DNA of 64,000 nucleotides from Davidsoniella eucalypti (lineage: Eukaryota > Ascomycota > Sordariomycetes > Microascales > Ceratocystidaceae). Both the position numbers and the translations under genes were made by a program. Below are positions 57,601-64,000 of the stretch, in pieces. Each line of letters opens with the position of its first letter. The first letter of the stretch is position 1. The notes beneath the pieces were generated by a model. It was given only the letters and a program-made list of their open reading frames with translations. It had not been told where the DNA came from and ran no database searches. Location of the stretch: assembly GCA_004009845.1 (NCBI GenBank), contig RMBW01000012.1, positions 124,001-188,000 on the forward strand. The letters are read 5' to 3'.

Positions 57601-59134
57601 TTAGTTCCGTACAGTACCCCAGAATGACACCATATTATCGGCAATCTCGGCGCCCTTGGTGATGGCGATCTCATGGTCGCCGGTAAGCACCAGGATTTTC
57701 ATTGCATCCTCACCAAGTGCCTTCTTCGCATCCACCAGAATTTCGTTTTTGTCGATAATGTGGTCGTTATCAGCTAGTACTAAAAGGACGCGGCCTCCTG
57801 GCAGACCAGGCTCTGAAGTCTGACCAGCACTACGGCGGGCAGCAAGCACCCGGCCGAGCTCCGACCAAGTGCCGCCGGGCTTTCCCTGGCCAGCAACGGG
57901 GGCATGACGTAGAGTGCCGAGGTATGCTGTAATGAAGCCGGCATGCTCGCTGATCTGGTGCCAGATGGTGTCTCCGACTTGTCTTCTGCTATCCCGAGCA
58001 GGGCTCAGAACCACACGGTCAAAGTCGGCGGACTCGCCGGCAACCTGCTTCAGCACGCCGCGATCACCACCGGTGACCGAAGGAACATGATCCCATGGAG
58101 TCAATATCTTGCGCATGAGCCAGCGGATAGTGGCCTCTGGAAGAACGCCCTCAGCCAGACACAAGCGATCGAAAAAGCCAAGGTGTGATGGGCGCATAAG
58201 ACCACCGGGAGTTAGGAGTGAAAGTGACTTGAGCATACGAGGATAGTACCGAGCAAAGGCAGCAGCGAGGGCACCACCTAAGCTGTAGCCAGCTAAGTGG
58301 AAAGACTCGGCGCCGGTCCAAGATAAATCGGAGGACGCGAGAACTAGCAGCATCTGGGAGATGTATAGGCGGGCATCGTAGGGCAGATCGGAGGGAGCGT
58401 CGGAGTAGCCGCGACCAAAGAGATCTATGGTAGAGGAAGATGTTAGTTAGCGAAAGATCCCAAGTGACGAAGCAATAATGATAGTAGTAGTAGCAGTAGC
58501 GATAGGAACAGCATGCCACCCGCATCTGCATGTCATGCAGGTCTGTAGGCAAGAAACAGGGGCAAACCAGCCAACCGACGTAGGGAGGACAATGGCTATA
58601 ATAAACATCCACAGAGTGAGGCTAGCTGACTAGCATGTGCTAGATAGCGGCAACTGTGATAATTCACTGCTATTAAGCTCGATTTGTGCTCCGGCTCGGC
58701 ACAATGGCCGTAATTTTCCCCAGGTGTCTATCTAGTATACACTTACCAAAGAGCATCACGCGGCATCCCTTGGCTACCAGAGCCTCGGCCAGGTCCTGCA
58801 AGGCCAGAGCGGGCGATCCGATTCCGTGCACCAAGAGCACCTTTTCGCCGTCCTCCGGACCCCATTCATAGACGTTGACATTGCCGTACGGCGTGTCCAC
58901 TAGCCGGCCACCGGGAAGGATATCGGGCGGGTAGGCATGGGTTGCGCGCTGCTTCTCGGACAATGTGCCGGCATTGGGGCGCGGAGGGGCACGCAGAGGT
59001 GGCGGAGAGTCAGGAGACGGCGTGAAGGCGAGCACGGGCCGGGCATAGAGATAAGCACTGATGGCAGCCGCACCAACGGCAATAGGTAGCTGTAGGGCCT
59101 TGATGGTGGCGGGCGAGAGGGTAGAGTGAGACAT
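57601..59134 (-). CDS. Alpha/beta-hydrolase, membrane-anchored
   Basis: Exons 58747-59134 and 57601-58424; the 322-nt intron splits the Asp codon of LFDLFGRGYSD; 403 aa. A hydrophobic segment at about 17-37 (PIAVGAAAISAYLYARPVLA) suggests a signal anchor. The fold landmarks are KVLLVHGIGS (oxyanion region, about 98-107), GYSLGG with nucleophile Ser177, an acid at Asp347 or Asp349 (LADNDHIID) and His379 (GDHEIA). The family covers lipases, esterases and epoxide hydrolases; the substrate cannot be told from sequence. The frame extends about 49 codons upstream of the chosen ATG to another ATG at 59281, but that extension is Ser/Pro-rich. I prefer the start right before the anchor. Confidence 0.88.
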
Positions 59135-62100
59135 GGTTGAAGCCGGGCTGGCAGAGCTTCGAGAGAAGGTCGAGGGAAGGCTGAGGAGGTCAAGTGAAGA
59201 AGACAAGCTCGGTGTTGGTGGGGGTGTGTGGTGTGAAGAGGGCGTAGACTTGAGGGTTACTCCGAGGTCTCTGGCGCACAAGCTCTAGTTTAAAGGCTTT
59301 ACAGGAGCTTCTCGTCTATATTCAAGCGTATGTAGAGAGTTCTAGTGATCGATCGGTTGAGAAACGTTCGGTCGGCGCGAGAATAGCCAAATCAGGCCGT
59401 TGTTTGTCTTGTCGAAAGGGGGGACGAGATAGATACGAAGGGACTATTAAGGCCTTGCTGGATGATGGAAATGGCCAAAGCGAAGGCGGGGGAGTATCAA
59501 GAAAATATTTGTATATGCGGCCACCGGCTGAGATATTGTAGTCTCGAACGACAGGGAAAAGAAATTGCAGAATGAAACCAGGCAAAGAAGAAGAATGATA
59601 GAGAAGATATCAACAATAATAAATAATTGCAAGCAGAGCTGCAGAAAAATCAGCAAAATACAATGCCGCCGATTGTACGGGGAATCACGATCACAAACAG
59701 TTTGACAACTTACCAAAACAGAAGAAAGGGAACTGCAAAGAAAACGGGATTTCGTGATGATGGATGTGATTTAGGCTTTTTTCTTCTTTCTGCTCTTGCC
59801 GGAAGGAAAACCAAGGCAGGTCGAAGGGGGGCAGTTTCTACATGAAAATTGGGTGGCTATCACAGAACCGCAATAACCGTAAGTTAGTCAGTCAGTCTAC
59901 CAACAAAACCCGTAGTCACAACCGTGAAACCACAATCACAAGCCAAGCTGCCACCCACTGCAACTGCTTCTTCTGGCAGCGCTTTGTCCCAGAAAGAGCT
60001 CTGAATTGGCACTAACTCGGCAAGAACCCTGGCAGCCCAGCATTTTTTTATGCAGAACGCAATGGCAAATTGAATGGGCCTCAGAATCCCAGGCTAAAAT
60101 TTTTGCAATTGCAAAACTTTGACTGCAAATTGTAACCCACATCTACACTTGGTTGTACTATTAACCAAGCAAACGAACCCAATCGCCCTTTGCAGGCTTC
60201 CTTCCCAGTTTATTCTGGGGACTATGAAGAGGTGCTAAGAAAACAAAGCCGAAAAGCTCCTTAGCACACTTGACTAATAGGTAACGCATGAAGGCATTGA
60301 TCTTAGACCATCTTTAAATCATTATGTCCATAGACATGCTTTTGTTCCCAAATGATAGTCCATGTATTGTCAAGCTACATGACATGTAGTTATTTGATTG
60401 TTCTTACTCTTGGCTAGAGCATATCAAGTCATATCAGGCAATTTTGGCCTGACAAGGCTACGTATTTCTTTGTGCAACCACACCAGGCTTTACCACTAAA
60501 GAAGTTGCCATCACAGCAACACGTAGTATTTGATTTGATTTGATTATATTTAACGTCTAAACACGTAGTATCAAAAGAGGGATCAATACTTATAGCACTA
60601 GCAAGTGAAGAGAATTGTCGTCTGTCACGTGAAAGGACTATCGGCTGGGTTAGGGTACAGTTATTGACGATCCAAGGTCAACTTCCTCTCTATCAAAGTA
60701 TCACTCAAAGACAAAGTACGGCAATCTATTCGATCCATATCAGATATTATCCCCTACTTTCATGCGTTGTTGGGCATGCATCACGAGATTCACCACAATA
60801 TTTCCAACTTCTAATTCCCGATATCAGCGCTTAGTTTTGTCTTCTTATTGTGCTTATCAAATGGCCCCCCCTTGTCTCTTACGCCACTTGTCTTACACTG
60901 CGCTGATTAACATAGTGATATCAGAAGTTATAGGCTCTGGCCTATAGTACAGCCTGTATACTATCTCTCTATATATGCATGTCTTACATCTTGTCCCTCG
61001 GCATCCCTTATTTTGTAGCTTTCCGTAAAACCGAGCTTCACAGGATCATGAGTCGTTTTCGACTATGAGCCTATAAATCATAAAAGGGGGATAGCTTGTC
61101 TGTAATCGTGGTCATCGGATCTGTGTACATATCATTATATGACTATTGCTAGGACCAACATAAGGTTATATATATATATTCTTCGATAATCAAGTATTGT
61201 TCGTTTGTATTGGCCTAGAAACCCCAGATAATCAAGCGGTGAACTAAAAGTGACATGCTAAGGCACACGTTCAGAGTGATTCTTATCCCTTAGGTCTTAT
61301 TGCGGACGTCCACTATCATTCGGCATTTGTGTACATACTACATATGCACACAGATACATTTCTATGTTAATACGTGATCTCGGGGCTGCCTGTTTGCTTC
61401 GTAGTGTCTATGCTACATCGATTCCGTGATAGTCAACATCTCATACATTACATATCGCAGTATTATAGAAGAGTGTACTGGACCTCTTCGACAGTTCATT
61501 GTAGGATCAGGTCTATATGTACAATTATATTATCGATAACTCCAACGCATCAAGTAGCTAAGCGAGAGTTCGAGAAACAAAAAAAGAACCAACTAGTGAC
61601 TTGAACGTCTAGAACAATGTACCTAACAATACTGTGATGAGATACATGCATACTACATTCAAATATATACACACCTAGCAACTCCAAGGTGGCAAGTCAC
61701 TGGCTTCCATACACCAACAACTTGTCAAAAGGCCAGCCTTACATATCTTCTACTTAGTTCCCTAGTGTCGGGCTCCATGAATAACCACAGTTTGGGTATC
61801 ATGGACGGCTAAAGTATGATACATGTATACACATCAATATAATTCGACAACAAATACATAAATGAGGCCCGACCAACTAGGGAATATTTCCACATTCTAA
61901 ATGCTCGCTCGCCCCCTTCCTGACTCTCTCTTTCTCACTCGCCTCCTTGGTGTACATGAAGCATCGTCTTTGATGGATCATATAGCTAGTCTGCATACGC
62001 ATTGCTGCCCTAACCCAGCATGCTCATAGTACATATACTTGCAGATATATAAGCCTATACATATATACATAATCTCCTCGTTAAGATACAAAAAGGGACA

Positions 62101-62635
62101 TCTTCGCTGTAGACACCCCCACGCTAGATAAACAGCCAACGAAACAAATCGTCGGGCAAGGCGAATCGCCAGCAAAAGTCAAGTCGGCAATAGTTATCAG
62201 AACTAGACAGCACAACACATGTCCTAGTAGTACCTCAAACGCAGTTGTATATTATCAGTACTATACATGTGTATGGCGCGGTCGTAGCCAGTGCTATGCC
62301 AGAGTTGTACCGCTACAACCATATAAGTTGCTTCTTCTACCCTCTTGGCTTCTATTTTCTCGAACAGTCAGTACTGCGCCTGACTCCTGCTCCTCATCCT
62401 GTAGTGTTTTTGTCCAAGGAATTGGGGGGGAAATATAAATCAATAAGAGGGCCAGGATCGACTTCTTCGTCCGCCTGCATGCATAAACCGCCCTGCTGTT
62501 TCGCAATAGGCGGTGAACAAAATATAACAAAATACCTCCCTCCCTCTACTCTAGTACACGGTTCTACGGGTTTACAGGACTCTGAATCTACGAGTTTACA
62601 AGCCAGCAACCGCATAAAGTAGTACGGCCTGGCGC

Positions 62636-62684
62636 GGTATGTCATAATGTGGTATGATATGGTACGGTATGGTATGGTGTGGGA
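62636..62684. repeat. Degenerate pentamer microsatellite (GGTAT/ATGGT)
   Basis: A run of ggtat, ggtac and ggtgt-like pentamers, e.g. gatatggtacggtatggtat. It is imperfect and non-coding. Confidence 0.7.
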
Positions 62685-63003
62685 GCATCTATACATACAT
62701 TCTACAGGAAGAAGGACATGCGTATGCAGCTTAGTATGCAGGTATGTTCGTGGCCATTTTAGCGATTTAAAGGGTAGCCCCGTGTTCCTAGCAATATCTG
62801 TATACAAGTAGTTGTATGTAGCACGTACAATCTAAGCATGTAGTTGAAGGGCGCAAAGCCCCCCTCGTTAACCGTGGTGTATAGCTAGCTAGCTTAACCG
62901 TCCGCTCGGACACGTATTCACATAAACAGTGTTGCCGAAATCTCCTCATGTACTTGGTAATGAAAAAGAAAACAAAAGGTGCAACAACCTCACTCCAAGA
63001 CAG

Positions 63004-63032
63004 TACTGTGTATGTGAATACTGTGTATGTGA
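63004..63032. repeat. 14-bp direct repeat, two copies
   Basis: tactgtgtatgtga occurs at 63004-63017 and 63019-63032, separated by one base. Confidence 0.85.
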
Positions 63033-64000
63033 TCAATACGGCGTAACAAACATCCAGAACGTGATAGAAGCCCGCATCAACAGCCGGTTTCCTAGCGGCG
63101 GAAATAAACATCAAGGGCGTGTGGGCAAGTTTCTGATTGGTCAGTTTGCTTGGTCGGTTCGGCACAGGCGCTTTGTTATCAAAAGCTTCGATGCTACTTT
63201 TAGAGTGCAAAAGAGCTCACGGGCTGTCCGTGGATGGTCTGGCTTTCTGCCGCTTTAGGAACACACTTAAAGTACTACTACCGTCATTACCAACAGCCTA
63301 TTAACACTGGGAGGTCGTAGTACGACAAATATGTATCTTCTCATGATTTTTTGGCGTAATTGGCCCTTTTGCCGTTTTTGGCTTGCGTTATTCTGCCTTC
63401 TTTGTGTCTTTCGGCTTGGTTCAAGTGGAAACCGCAATACGTCGCTATTCGGGATCTTTACTTTTCATATCCTTGGCGCTGCTGATGTATTGGCGGTATC
63501 TGTACAAATAGATGGAACTAGTTGTATGTAAGGGTTTCGCTAGAAGGGTTACAGTCTTCCTCGCCTCAAAGTATCTCTCCAGACCGTACAGTGCGAGTCA
63601 TTATCATCAGATGGTCCGTGCCACACCATTTGGTCATTTTGTGTGTATTATATGCATACCTGCATACCCGAATATGCACAAAAGCGGGACATGCGCATAG
63701 CCATCTACTCAGCCCAAGCTTTGGCTCAGCCAAATTGTTTTCTCCATCTCTCCTCAATATCAACAACCTTTAGATCACAAGAAAACTGAAACGCCCCAAC
63801 CAGAGAAACACCAAAAGCGAGAACAACCGCAATAGCAACAATAACAAGCAGTTCAAAACTGTGTGTGATTTTGACACCCACCCCCTCCCTCTCATCTCCC
63901 TGTCCTTGGTCTTGATATGTAGCCTGATTCTACAGTGAGTCTTTCCCTCTTGTTGCCGTCACTATTTACTTACCAAGTACTCTCGCTTTCCGCTATCTTG

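Larger units (their letters stand above)
59135..64000. other. Gene-free stretch to the end of the window, 4.9 kb
   Basis: It contains the hydrolase promoter and then no supportable gene. Short open frames throughout lack conservation signals. Local repeats: degenerate GGTAT/ATGGT pentamers at 62636-62684 and a 14-bp direct repeat at 63004-63032. The last 200 bp become pyrimidine-rich, which would suit a promoter or leader for a + strand gene starting beyond the window. Confidence 0.5.

Overview
The window looks like nuclear chromosome from a filamentous ascomycete (Pezizomycotina). Genes are interrupted by short GT..AG introns, mostly 50-150 nt, with CTAAC/CTGAC-like branch sites. They are mostly single copy, lie on both strands and sit among non-coding stretches of 0.3-5 kb. 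Marker genes fit: a fused tryptophan synthase, HookA, a PtaB/LDB1 regulator, a fungal-type PI-PLC and an ARCA-like transcription factor relic. Genus cannot be read from sequence alone. I found no tRNA, rRNA, CRISPR array or intact transposon.

Layout. 0-10 kb: the 5' part of a phosphoinositide phospholipase C (-), mitochondrial aspartate aminotransferase (+, with an apparent 3-nt microexon), a HAUS4-like augmin subunit (-), mitochondrial ribosomal protein bL28m (+) and tryptophan synthase (-). 10-16 kb is the accessory-looking part: a broken ARCA-like transcription factor (-), a four-copy 11-bp tandem repeat, and a long gene (+) joining a coiled coil, a PD-(D/E)XK-nuclease-like region and a kinase-like domain. 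16-31 kb: a JmjC plus CDCA7-type zinc finger protein (-), COQ2 (+), ribosomal protein uS12/RPS23 (-), an unrecognised coiled-coil-like protein (+), a secreted I9-type inhibitor (+) and HookA (+, seven exons). 31-42 kb: adenylate kinase (-), RPN8 (+), a SWIM-domain Shu-complex protein (-), coproporphyrinogen oxidase (-, start codon alone on its first coding exon), ATG8 (+) and a small secreted cysteine-rich protein (-). 42-64 kb: PtaB with very long Gln and Gln-Ala tracts (-), an EF-hand mitochondrial ATP-Mg/Pi carrier (-), cyclin C (+), an alpha/beta hydrolase (-), and long gene-free stretches (47.8-52.1 kb and 59.1-64.0 kb).

Functionally most genes are housekeeping: amino acid, haem and ubiquinone biosynthesis, mitochondrial translation and transport, proteasome, autophagy, Mediator kinase module, microtubule transport and nucleation. 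They are not a pathway cluster. The best candidate for poorly described biology is the nuclease-kinase fusion beside the decayed transcription factor. The clearest gene-structure oddities are the 3-nt microexon and the ATG-only exon. Exon boundaries were worked out by hand from splice signals, reading phase and remembered family conservation; none is backed by transcripts. Motif and family identifications are from memory, without database searches.
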